DNA of 64,000 nucleotides from Pseudomonas sp. MRSN 12121 (lineage in GTDB: Bacteria > Pseudomonadota > Gammaproteobacteria > Pseudomonadales > Pseudomonadaceae): NCBI RefSeq assembly GCF_000931465.1, contig NZ_CP010892.1:1860001-1924000 (forward strand). The letters run 5' to 3'. The translations under genes were made by a program, and so were the position numbers. Positions 1 to 6,695 of the stretch are shown here, one piece after another. Each line of letters starts with the position of its first letter. Within the stretch, counting starts at the first letter, position 1. The notes beneath the pieces are model-generated. The model saw only the letters and a list, made by a program, of their open reading frames with translations, was not told where the DNA came from and did not search any database.

Positions 1-483
1 GAGGACATCCTCTACCTGGTCTCGCGCAGCGGCAACGAGCTGGGCTGCCAGTGGTTGCAGCGGGTGCTGGGCGAGCGCTACCGGGTGCACCCGGTGAGCG
101 GCGTGTACGACGGCACCCACCTGGACACCACCATTACCGTGGTCCGGCCGGGGCTGGTGGTGCTGTGCCCCGAGCGGATCCGCAAGGACCAGGTGCCGGC
201 GCTGTTCAAGAACTGGGACATCATCTGGGCGCCGGACATGGTCGATACCGGCTATTGCTGGTCCTACCCGCGCGCCTCGATCTGGCAGGGCATGAACTTC
301 ATCATGGTCAACCCGGGGCTGGCGGTGATCAACGACCAGCAGCTGCCGCTGATCCGCGCCCTGGAAAAACACGGAGTCGACGTGGCCCCCCTGAAAATGC
401 GCCACGCCCGCAGCCTCAGTGGCGGTTTCCACTGCGTGTCGGTCGACATCCGTCGCCGCGGCACCCTTGAAGACTATCGGTGA
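1..483 (+). CDS. Glycine amidinotransferase-like enzyme (5' end missing)
   Basis: This is the C-terminal 160 residues of an amidinotransferase of the arginine:glycine / arginine:inosamine family, which moves the amidino group of arginine to an amine. The visible part carries the catalytic His in GTHLDTT (His codon 118-120). It ends with GGFHC, followed by DIRRRGTLEDY, which holds the catalytic Cys (codon 433-435) and closely resembles the end of animal AGAT. The frame is open to base 1, so the start lies outside the window. The stop abuts the exporter gene that follows. An amidinotransferase is part of the P. fluorescens WH6 gvg cluster as I recall it; whether it is needed for the product is uncertain. 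Family call is firm, acceptor substrate unknown. Confidence 0.9.
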   Translation, partial: EDILYLVSRSGNELGCQWLQRVLGERYRVHPVSGVYDGTHLDTTITVVRPGLVVLCPERIRKDQVPALFKNWDIIWAPDMVDTGYCWSYPRASIWQGMNFIMVNPGLAVINDQQLPLIRALEKHGVDVAPLKMRHARSLSGGFHCVSVDIRRRGTLEDYR

Positions 484-497
484 GCGGGGACGCGGGC

Positions 498-1124
498 ATG
501 CAGAGTCTGGACTATTACGCCATCATCCTGTTCGCGATCTCCACCTGCGTGACGCCGGGGCCGAACAACGTGATGCTGATGTCCTCCGGGGTCAACTTCG
601 GCATCAGCCGCACCCTGCGCCACGTCGCGGGCATCAACATCGGCTTCCCGCTGATGCTGATCGCGGTGGGGCTCGGTGCCGGCGCGGTATTCCATCGCTA
701 TCCCAGCCTGCACGACATCCTGCAAGTCATCGGCGCGCTGTACATGCTGTACCTGGCCTACCGGATCGCCACGGCGCCCACGGTCGACCTGAACGACCAG
801 GGCGGGCGCCCACTGGGTTTCACCGGGGCGGCGCTGTTCCAGTGGGTCAACCCCAAGGCCTGGATCATGGCGGTGGGCGCGGTCCTGGCTTACACCACGC
901 CGGTGGGTTCCTACAGTGCGCAGATCCTGCTGATCGCGCTGATCTTCTTTCTCTTCGGTTCGCCCTGCTCGATGGTCTGGGTGCTGTTCGGGCGGTACCT
1001 GCGGCGTTTTCTCAGCGAGCCGAACCGGCTGCGGCTGTTCAATATTTCAATGAGTGTGTTGTTGGTGGTGTCGTTGATTCCGGCATTGAAAAGCCTGCCG
1101 GTCTCAAGTTGGTTGCACGGATGA
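498..1124 (+). CDS. LysE/RhtB family amino-acid exporter
   Basis: A 208-residue inner-membrane exporter with about six hydrophobic helices and the family signature TPGPNN near residue 21, followed by SGVNFG. WVNPKAW occurs in the middle loop, as in RhtB/LysE members. The ATG at 498 is preceded by GGGGA at a good distance. A GTG at 480 that overlaps the upstream stop is possible but less likely. It lies 14 bp after the amidinotransferase and its TGA overlaps a possible ATG of a 23-codon ORF. It most resembles the third exporter of the cluster (6026-6631). Inferred role: export of, or self-protection from, the amino-acid-like cluster product. Confidence 0.9.
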   Translation: MQSLDYYAIILFAISTCVTPGPNNVMLMSSGVNFGISRTLRHVAGINIGFPLMLIAVGLGAGAVFHRYPSLHDILQVIGALYMLYLAYRIATAPTVDLNDQGGRPLGFTGAALFQWVNPKAWIMAVGAVLAYTTPVGSYSAQILLIALIFFLFGSPCSMVWVLFGRYLRRFLSEPNRLRLFNISMSVLLVVSLIPALKSLPVSSWLHG

Positions 1125-1192
1125 CGGACTGTGCACAGACACAGGGAAATCTTTCCATGGATTGGCATGAAGCTATGAGGATGAGCGTTTAA
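1121..1192 (+). CDS. Possible 23-residue peptide between exporter and carbamoyltransferase
   Basis: A 23-codon ORF (begins MTDCAQTQGN, ends AMRMSV) whose ATG overlaps the exporter stop as ATGA and whose TAA directly touches the carbamoyltransferase ATG (TAAATG). That geometry would couple translation across all three. It has no strong ribosome site of its own. An internal ATG at 1157 with AGGGA upstream would give an 11-residue peptide. No family is recognised. It may only be a coupling leader carrying ribosomes to 1193, or it may be chance. It is listed because FVG-type clusters are reported to need very short ORFs. Confidence 0.3.
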   Translation: MTDCAQTQGNLSMDWHEAMRMSV

Positions 1193-3034
1193 ATGGCTAC
1201 TTACGTATTAGGGATTTCGGCGTTCTATCACGACAGCGCTGCGGCGCTGGTGAAGGACGGGGTGCCAGTGGCTGCGGCCCAGGAAGAGCGCTTTACACGG
1301 GTGCGGCACGACGCGGCCTTTCCCGCCAACGCCATCAAGTACTGCCTGGACGCCGAGGGGATCGGCCTCGACGAGCTGACCGCGGTGGTCTACTACGAAG
1401 ACCCGCAGGAAAAGTTCTCGCGGATGATCTCGTCCTTTGCCAGCGGCGGCATCAGCGGCGCGCGCACCTTTATCAGCACCATGCCGGAGTGGATCCGCTG
1501 GAAGCTCAACGTGCTCAAGTTCATCGACGAAAAGCTCGAGGAACTGGGGCGCGGCACCGGGCCGCTCACGGTCGCTTCGCAGCATCACCGTTCCCACGCC
1601 GCGGCGGCGTTTTTCCCGTCGCCGTTCGAGCAGGCCGCGGTGTTGTGCATCGACGGCATCGGTGAATGGCATTCGACCACGATCTGGAAGGGCGACGGTT
1701 CCAAGCTCGACCTGATGAACTCGATTTCCTACCCGCACTCGGTCGGCCTGTTCTACTCGGCCTTCACCTACTACTGCGGTTTCAAGGTCGACTCCGGCGA
1801 GTACAAGCTGATGGGCCTGGCGCCCTATGGCCGGCCGATCTATGCCGACAAAATCCGCAAGGAACTGATCCATATCCGTGCGGACGGCTCCTTCACCCTG
1901 AACATGAAGTACTTCGAGTACCTGCGTGGCGAACGCATGGTCGGCGAAGCGTTCGAGGAGTTGTTCGGTGGCCCGGTGCGTAAGCCGGAAAGCCCGATCA
2001 CCCAGCGCGAATGCGACCTGGCGGCCTCGGTGCAGCTGGTGACCGAGGAAGTGGTGCTGGGCCTGGCCACCGCGGCCGTGCGCCAGACCGGTTATCGCAA
2101 CCTGTGCCTGGCCGGCGGCGTGGCACTCAACTGCGTGGCCAACGGTGTGCTCAGCCGTTCCGGACGTTTCGACTCGATCTGGATCCAGCCCGCGGCCGGC
2201 GACGCCGGTTGCGCCCTGGGCGCGGCCATGGACTATTCGGTCAAGCGCACCGGTCGTCCGCACCTGGGCAGCAAGAAGCTCGACGCCATGAGCGGCAGCC
2301 TCCTGGGGCCGGGCTTCGGCGATGAAGAGATCCAGGCGTTCCTCGACGCCAACCAGTACCCGTACCGGCGCTTCGAGAATAACGAGCTGTATGACGAAAC
2401 CGCCCGGCACCTGGCCGACGGCGCCGTGGTCGGCTGGTTCCAGGGGCGCATGGAGTTCGGCCCGCGGGCCCTGGGCGCGCGCTCGATCCTCGGCGATCCG
2501 CGCAATCCCGAGATGCAGCGCACCATGAACCTGAAGATCAAGTACCGCGAATCCTTCCGGCCCTTTGCCCCGGCGGTGCTGGACGAGGACGCCCAGTCCT
2601 ACTTCGACATCTGCGAGAAGAGCCCGTACATGCTGATGGTTTCGCAGGTCACCGACTCGATCAAGACCGACGAGTCGCGCAAGCCCGGCGGTCCCGAGCG
2701 CGGCCTGGGCAGCATCAACTCGATCCGCTCGCAGTTGCCGGCGATCACCCACGTCGACCTGTCGGCGCGGGTACAGACCGTGACCGAGGAAAACAACGCG
2801 CCGTTCACCCACCTGTTGCGCAGTTTCAAGAAACGCACCGGCTGCTCGGTGCTGGTCAATACCTCGTTCAACGTGCGGGGCGAACCGATCGTGTGCAAGC
2901 CGGAAGAGGCCTACGCCTGCTTCATGCGCACCGAGATGGATGTGCTGGTGCTGGGAAGCTTCATTCTCGAGCGCAAGACCCAGCCGGAGTTCGTCGAAGA
3001 GGTCGACTGGCGCAACGAGATTCCGCTGGACTGA
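1193..3034 (+). CDS. gvgF: NodU/CmcH-family O-carbamoyltransferase
   Basis: A 613-residue carbamoyltransferase that would transfer the carbamoyl group of carbamoyl phosphate, via carbamoyl-AMP, to a hydroxyl or similar acceptor. The N-terminal Kae1-like ATPase domain starts GISAFYHDSAAAL and contains HHRSHAAAAFF, GEYKLMGLAPYG and CLAGGVALNC. The C-terminal YrdC-like domain contains GRMEFGPRALGARSI and VNTSFNVRGEPIV. Length is normal for the family (about 550-620). GAGGATGAG sits about 8-12 bp upstream of the ATG. A tiny membrane-protein gene follows at once, as it often does in this family. By position it corresponds to gvgF of the FVG cluster as I remember it. The acceptor is unknown; FVG itself carries a formyl rather than a carbamoyl group, so this may make an intermediate. 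Confidence 0.92.
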   Translation: MATYVLGISAFYHDSAAALVKDGVPVAAAQEERFTRVRHDAAFPANAIKYCLDAEGIGLDELTAVVYYEDPQEKFSRMISSFASGGISGARTFISTMPEWIRWKLNVLKFIDEKLEELGRGTGPLTVASQHHRSHAAAAFFPSPFEQAAVLCIDGIGEWHSTTIWKGDGSKLDLMNSISYPHSVGLFYSAFTYYCGFKVDSGEYKLMGLAPYGRPIYADKIRKELIHIRADGSFTLNMKYFEYLRGERMVGEAFEELFGGPVRKPESPITQRECDLAASVQLVTEEVVLGLATAAVRQTGYRNLCLAGGVALNCVANGVLSRSGRFDSIWIQPAAGDAGCALGAAMDYSVKRTGRPHLGSKKLDAMSGSLLGPGFGDEEIQAFLDANQYPYRRFENNELYDETARHLADGAVVGWFQGRMEFGPRALGARSILGDPRNPEMQRTMNLKIKYRESFRPFAPAVLDEDAQSYFDICEKSPYMLMVSQVTDSIKTDESRKPGGPERGLGSINSIRSQLPAITHVDLSARVQTVTEENNAPFTHLLRSFKKRTGCSVLVNTSFNVRGEPIVCKPEEAYACFMRTEMDVLVLGSFILERKTQPEFVEEVDWRNEIPLD

Positions 3035-3068
3035 TCGCTCACTCACTTTTCATTCAGGAGATATGGCC

Positions 3069-3212
3069 ATGCTCAGGTTGCTTTCGTTGCTGTTGTTCGC
3101 TGTGGTGTTGGTACCAATCGGTTGGGTGCGCCGGATTTTCAACTCGTCGCGCTTCAGCCAGCGTTTCCATCAAGGCTCGACGGCGTGGGACCACCCGGAA
3201 AACACCCGTTAG
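3069..3212 (+). CDS. gvgG: 47-residue membrane microprotein next to carbamoyltransferase (SxtJ-like tail)
   Basis: A short protein with one N-terminal hydrophobic helix (MLRLLSLLLFAVVLVPIGW) followed by a basic, aromatic tail (WVRRIFNSSRF, then QRFHQGSTAWDHPE). AGGAG at 3056-3060 is 8 bp from the ATG at 3069 but only 2 bp from the ATG at 3063, so 3069 is the better start. The coding length of 144 nt is under the 150 nt reported for the two essential small ORFs of the WH6 FVG cluster. The tail resembles, by eye, the end of SxtJ/SxtK-type membrane proteins found beside NodU-type carbamoyltransferases (RxF...RF...S.W). Inferred role: membrane anchor or partner of the carbamoyltransferase. Confidence 0.75.
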   Translation: MLRLLSLLLFAVVLVPIGWVRRIFNSSRFSQRFHQGSTAWDHPENTR

Positions 3213-3239
3213 GCCGCTTAACTGCAAGGGCTCGGATCC

Positions 3240-4562
3240 ATGTCAACGGTCATCTACAAGAACTTGAACGCCTCACCGATTCTCGCCGTCAATGGCTCCG
3301 GGGTCTGGCTTGAGGATGCCTCGGGCAAACGTTACCTCGACACTTGTGGCGGGGTTGCCGTTTCCAGCCTGGGACATGGACACCCACGGATCGCCGCGGC
3401 CATCGAGCAGCAGGCGAAAAAACTCAGCTGGGCCCATGCCGGCAGTTTCACCACCCAGGCCGCCGAGGAATTGGCGGACCTGCTGGTGGACGCCTCCGGC
3501 GGGCTGGCCAAGGCGCAGTTCCTTTCTGGCGGCTCCGAGGTCATGGAACTGGCGATGAAGATCGCCTACCAGTATCAATGCGAGCGCGGGTTGCCGGGCA
3601 AGTCGCTGTTCATCTCGCGTCAGCAGAGCTACCACGGCAGCACGCTGGGGACGCTGGCGATTTCCGGCAACCTCCAGCGGCGCGGGGTGTTCGAGCCCTT
3701 GCTGGGGCCCGCCGAGTTCGTCTCGCCCTGTTACGCCTATCGCCATCAGCGCGCCGACGAAAACGCCGAGCAGTACGGCGATCGCCTGGCGCTGGAGCTG
3801 GACGAAAGGATCAGGGCGCTGGGCAGCGAGAGGGTCGCGGCGTTTTTTGCCGAGACCGTGGTCGGCTCCACCAATGGCGCGGTACCGCCGGTGCCGGGCT
3901 ATTTCCGCAAGATCAAGGCCGTGTGCGAACGCCACGATGTGCTGCTGATCCTCGATGAGGTGATGGCCGGCATGGGGCGTACCGGCCGGTTCTTCGCCTA
4001 TGAGGATGACGGCATCGTGCCGGACATGGTCGCGGTCGGCAAAGGTCTGGCCGCCGGCTACCAGCCGATCTCGGCGTTGCTGGTCAGCCAGCAGGTGCAT
4101 GAGGCCATGGCGGGCAACTCCGGGGTGCTGGGCAACGGCCAGACCCACGTCAACCACCCGCTGGCCTGCGCGGTCGCGCTGGAGGTCCAGCGGGTCATCC
4201 AGGAAGAGCATCTGCTGCAGGCCGTGCGCCTGCGCGGCGAGCAATTGCGCCATGGCCTGCGCGAGTGCCTGGCGCGCTTCGAGCATGTCGGCGACGTGCG
4301 CGGGCGTGGCCTGTTCGTCGGCGTGGAGTTCGTCCAGGACCGCGCTACTCGCGCGCCTTACCAGGGTGGCGGACGTTACGCCGCGCGGCTCAAGCAGCAG
4401 GCGCTGGAGCAGGGGTTGCTGATTTATCCCGGGTCGGGCACCGCCGATGGGGTCCAGGGCAACCATGTGCTGTTCGCGCCGCCGTTCATTGCCAGCGAGG
4501 CGGACATCGCCGAGATGGTCGAACGTTTCACGTCGGTGGTCGAGGCTTGCCAGCAGGGGTAG
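3240..4562 (+). CDS. gvgH: Class III PLP-dependent aminotransferase
   Basis: A 440-residue fold-type I aminotransferase of the acetylornithine/4-aminobutyrate/beta-alanine class. It contains the PLP-phosphate region (FLSGGSEVMELAMKIA), the Asp that contacts the PLP pyridine nitrogen (D239 in LILDEVMAGMGRTG) and the Schiff-base Lys (K268 in VAVGKGLAAGYQP). Length is normal. It starts 27 bp after the microprotein. By place in the row it matches the aminotransferase of the FVG cluster, where it is thought to act on the amino-acid backbone. Substrate cannot be read from the sequence. Confidence 0.92.
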   Translation: MSTVIYKNLNASPILAVNGSGVWLEDASGKRYLDTCGGVAVSSLGHGHPRIAAAIEQQAKKLSWAHAGSFTTQAAEELADLLVDASGGLAKAQFLSGGSEVMELAMKIAYQYQCERGLPGKSLFISRQQSYHGSTLGTLAISGNLQRRGVFEPLLGPAEFVSPCYAYRHQRADENAEQYGDRLALELDERIRALGSERVAAFFAETVVGSTNGAVPPVPGYFRKIKAVCERHDVLLILDEVMAGMGRTGRFFAYEDDGIVPDMVAVGKGLAAGYQPISALLVSQQVHEAMAGNSGVLGNGQTHVNHPLACAVALEVQRVIQEEHLLQAVRLRGEQLRHGLRECLARFEHVGDVRGRGLFVGVEFVQDRATRAPYQGGGRYAARLKQQALEQGLLIYPGSGTADGVQGNHVLFAPPFIASEADIAEMVERFTSVVEACQQG

Positions 4563-4611
4563 GGCAGAGGGTGGGCCCGGGGGCGTTTTGGAAATCTACC
4601 AACAGCCATTA

Positions 4612-5226
4612 ATGGAAAAGACAATGCAGACCATCGAACCATGCAAGGACAAAGTTCTATTGTCGGTGTGCACCATGGACTGGTGCGATCACGGCGTCGA
4701 ATTCGCCAAGACGGTTTTTTCCAACCTGGAGGTGTTCTGTTGGGATCCGGGCGACCCCTATCCCTATCACCTGGAAGACTGGGAGGGCGACTGGATCATT
4801 TCCTATCGCGGCGACTTCATCTTTCCGGAGAGCATCTATCGGCGGGCCCGCAAGGGCGCGATCAACCTGCACCCGGCCCCGCCCAAATACCGGGGCCTGG
4901 GTAGCCAGCATTACGCGATCTACTACCAGGACGAGACCTACGGTTCGACCTGCCATCACCTGGCGCCCTCGGTGGACAGCGGCGAGATCATCCATGTCGC
5001 GCGGTTCAACATCGCGCCGGCGGAAACCGCTTCTTCGTTGCGCCTGCATGTGGGGGCGTACTGCCTGCAGCAGTTCATCCACCTGCTGACCGACTACATC
5101 CTGCAAGGCCGTCCGCTGCCGGTTTCTCCGGAGCGCTGGGGCGAGCGGCTGTACAAGCAATCCGAACTCAAGCCCTGGATGGAAAGGATCCGGGCCGAAG
5201 AACCCGATCATCGCTGCTTCAAATAG
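4612..5226 (+). CDS. gvgI: Formyltransferase (10-formyl-THF-dependent fold)
   Basis: A 204-residue protein with the core of the GART/Fmt formyltransferase fold. The catalytic triad is intact: N85 and H87 in INLHPAPPKYRG and D122 in VDSGEII. It lacks the C-terminal domain of Met-tRNA formyltransferase and is far shorter than Fmt (about 310). This fits a small-molecule N-formyltransferase. It fits the formylation that gives FVG its formylaminooxy end. ATG 4624 is a second possible start, with GGAAAAG closer to it. A GC-rich hairpin follows the stop. Confidence 0.88.
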   Translation: MEKTMQTIEPCKDKVLLSVCTMDWCDHGVEFAKTVFSNLEVFCWDPGDPYPYHLEDWEGDWIISYRGDFIFPESIYRRARKGAINLHPAPPKYRGLGSQHYAIYYQDETYGSTCHHLAPSVDSGEIIHVARFNIAPAETASSLRLHVGAYCLQQFIHLLTDYILQGRPLPVSPERWGERLYKQSELKPWMERIRAEEPDHRCFK

Positions 5227-5237
5227 CGAGGAAGGAC

Positions 5238-5257
5238 GCCGGCCCGTCCGGGCCGGC
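5238..5257 (+). terminator. GC-rich hairpin after formyltransferase gene
   Basis: A perfect 8-bp stem GCCGGCCC / GGGCCGGC with a GTCC loop, 11 bp after the stop. There is no clear T-run, so it may be a weak terminator or an mRNA-stabilising hairpin separating the biosynthetic genes from the two exporter genes. Confidence 0.4.
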
Positions 5258-5307
5258 TTCCCCGGTTGGTAAACCCTGCTCCCGCGACTTCTACAAGAGA
5301 CCGTCAA

Positions 5308-5937
5308 ATGTTTGATCTATCGAGCTTTGGTGCTGCTATGGCTGTGTACGTCATCGGAACCGCCAGCCCTGGCCCGGGTAACCTGGCGATCGCCAACACT
5401 TCGCTCAGCTATGGGCGTACCCCCGGGCTGGCGCTGGCGGCCGGGGTCATTTCCGGTTCGTTGTGCTGGGGCGCGATGACCGCCGCGGGGGTCTCGGCCT
5501 TGCTGATGTCCAATACCCAGGTGCTGGTCTGGCTGAAGATCCTCGGCGCCTGCTACCTGCTGTGGCTGGCGTACAAATCGATCCGCGGGGCCCTGAGCCC
5601 GAACGCGGTCGACCTCAAGCGCGCCAGGGCCAAGCAGGGCCGCACGCTGGGGTTCTACCTGCAAGGGCTGGGCATCCACCTGACCAACCCCAAGGCCGCC
5701 CTGACCTGGTTCACCGTGACCACCGTCGGCCTCAGCGCGACGGCGCCATCCTGGGCCAGCTTCGTGCTGGTGGGCAGCTGCGCGGTCGCCGGCTTCGTGA
5801 TTTTCTGCGCCTATGCGCTGGCGTTTTCCGCACGCTCGGCGGAACCGTTTTTCGTCCGTACGCGCAAGGCATTCGGCCTGGTGTGCGGCGCGTTCTACTC
5901 GATGGTCGCCGCGGGCTTCATCGGGTCCTTGCTGTAA
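5308..5937 (+). CDS. LysE/RhtB family amino-acid exporter
   Basis: A 209-residue polytopic exporter with the signature variant TASPGPGNLAIAN near residue 17, and HLTNPKAALTWF mid-protein. It is clearly diverged from the other two exporters of the cluster, so a separate substrate is possible. The ATG at 5308 follows AAGAGA by about 8 bp; a TTG at 5266 in the same frame lacks support. It lies between the formyltransferase gene and a second exporter, the same pair of LysE genes that ends the gvg cluster as I recall it. Confidence 0.9.
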   Translation: MFDLSSFGAAMAVYVIGTASPGPGNLAIANTSLSYGRTPGLALAAGVISGSLCWGAMTAAGVSALLMSNTQVLVWLKILGACYLLWLAYKSIRGALSPNAVDLKRARAKQGRTLGFYLQGLGIHLTNPKAALTWFTVTTVGLSATAPSWASFVLVGSCAVAGFVIFCAYALAFSARSAEPFFVRTRKAFGLVCGAFYSMVAAGFIGSLL

Positions 5938-6025
5938 GCGTCGAGAGGCTCGCCCACGATGAATGCGGGGGTGAACACAATGAATCAGAGCTCTGTTCGG
6001 AGCATGTATTTCTCAGGATCAATGT

Positions 6026-6631
6026 ATGCCGTTGTCGATCGACTTGTTGTTGGCTTTCGCTCTGTTCGCCTTTGTCACCTCGGTGACCCCCGGACCGAAT
6101 AACGCCATGCTGCTGGCCTCGGGGGTGAACTTCGGGTTCCGGCGCACGGTGCCGCATATCCTGGGCATCAGTTCGGGGTTCCTGGTGCTGGTACTAGCCG
6201 TCGGCCTGGGCCTGGGGGCGGTGTTCGAGGCCTATCCGGTGCTGTACAAGGTGCTGCGCTATGTCGGTGCGGCCTATCTGTTGTACCTGGCCTGGAACAT
6301 CGCGCGTTCCGGGCCGGTGTCCCAGGACATCGATGGCAAGGGGCGGCCGCTGGGGTTCTGGGGCGCCGCGGCGTTCCAGTGGGTCAACCCCAAGGCCTGG
6401 GTCATGGCGCTGGGGGCTATCAGCACCTACACGCCATTGCAGGGATACTTCTTCAACGTGGTGGTGATCGCCAGCCTGTTCGCCCTGATCAATGCACCGA
6501 GCGTCGGGGTCTGGGCCGGGTTCGGCAGCGTGTTGCGCAACGTCTTGCGCGATCCGCGCTGGTTGCGCCTGTTCAACTACGGCATGGCCTTGCTGCTGGT
6601 GATCTCGCTGTTCCCGCTGCTGCAAGCCTGA
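6026..6631 (+). CDS. LysE/RhtB family amino-acid exporter
   Basis: A 201-residue exporter with TPGPNNAML and SGVNFGFRRT near the N-terminus and QWVNPKAWVMALG in the middle. It is close in sequence to the exporter at 498-1124 and probably a paralogue. AGGA lies 8 bp before the ATG at 6026. It is the last gene of the cluster, ending 20 bp before a strong terminator. The WH6 study reports that several exporters have overlapping but distinct roles. Confidence 0.9.
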   Translation: MPLSIDLLLAFALFAFVTSVTPGPNNAMLLASGVNFGFRRTVPHILGISSGFLVLVLAVGLGLGAVFEAYPVLYKVLRYVGAAYLLYLAWNIARSGPVSQDIDGKGRPLGFWGAAAFQWVNPKAWVMALGAISTYTPLQGYFFNVVVIASLFALINAPSVGVWAGFGSVLRNVLRDPRWLRLFNYGMALLLVISLFPLLQA

Positions 6632-6651
6632 CGGGCTCGCAGGGCGTTCTG

Positions 6652-6689
6652 CCGCCACCCGCCGGAGCCGGCGCGTGGCGGTTTTTTTT
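6652..6689 (+). terminator. Rho-independent terminator of the biosynthesis cluster
   Basis: Stem CCGCCAC / GTGGCGG (6652-6658 with 6675-6681) followed by eight T residues (6682-6689). It closes the + strand cluster against the convergent efflux gene. Confidence 0.85.
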
Positions 6690-6695
6690 GCTCGT

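Noticed and set aside
1208..3046. Long - strand frame opposite the carbamoyltransferase
   Set aside because: Its composition is typical of an antisense shadow and the + strand protein has intact motifs throughout.
3063..3068. ATG at 3063 as start of the microprotein
   Set aside because: It is only 2 bp from AGGAG. The ATG at 3069 is at normal spacing.
5938..6025. Short ORF starting at the ATG before the last exporter
   Set aside because: It runs out of frame into the exporter gene and has no ribosome site of its own.
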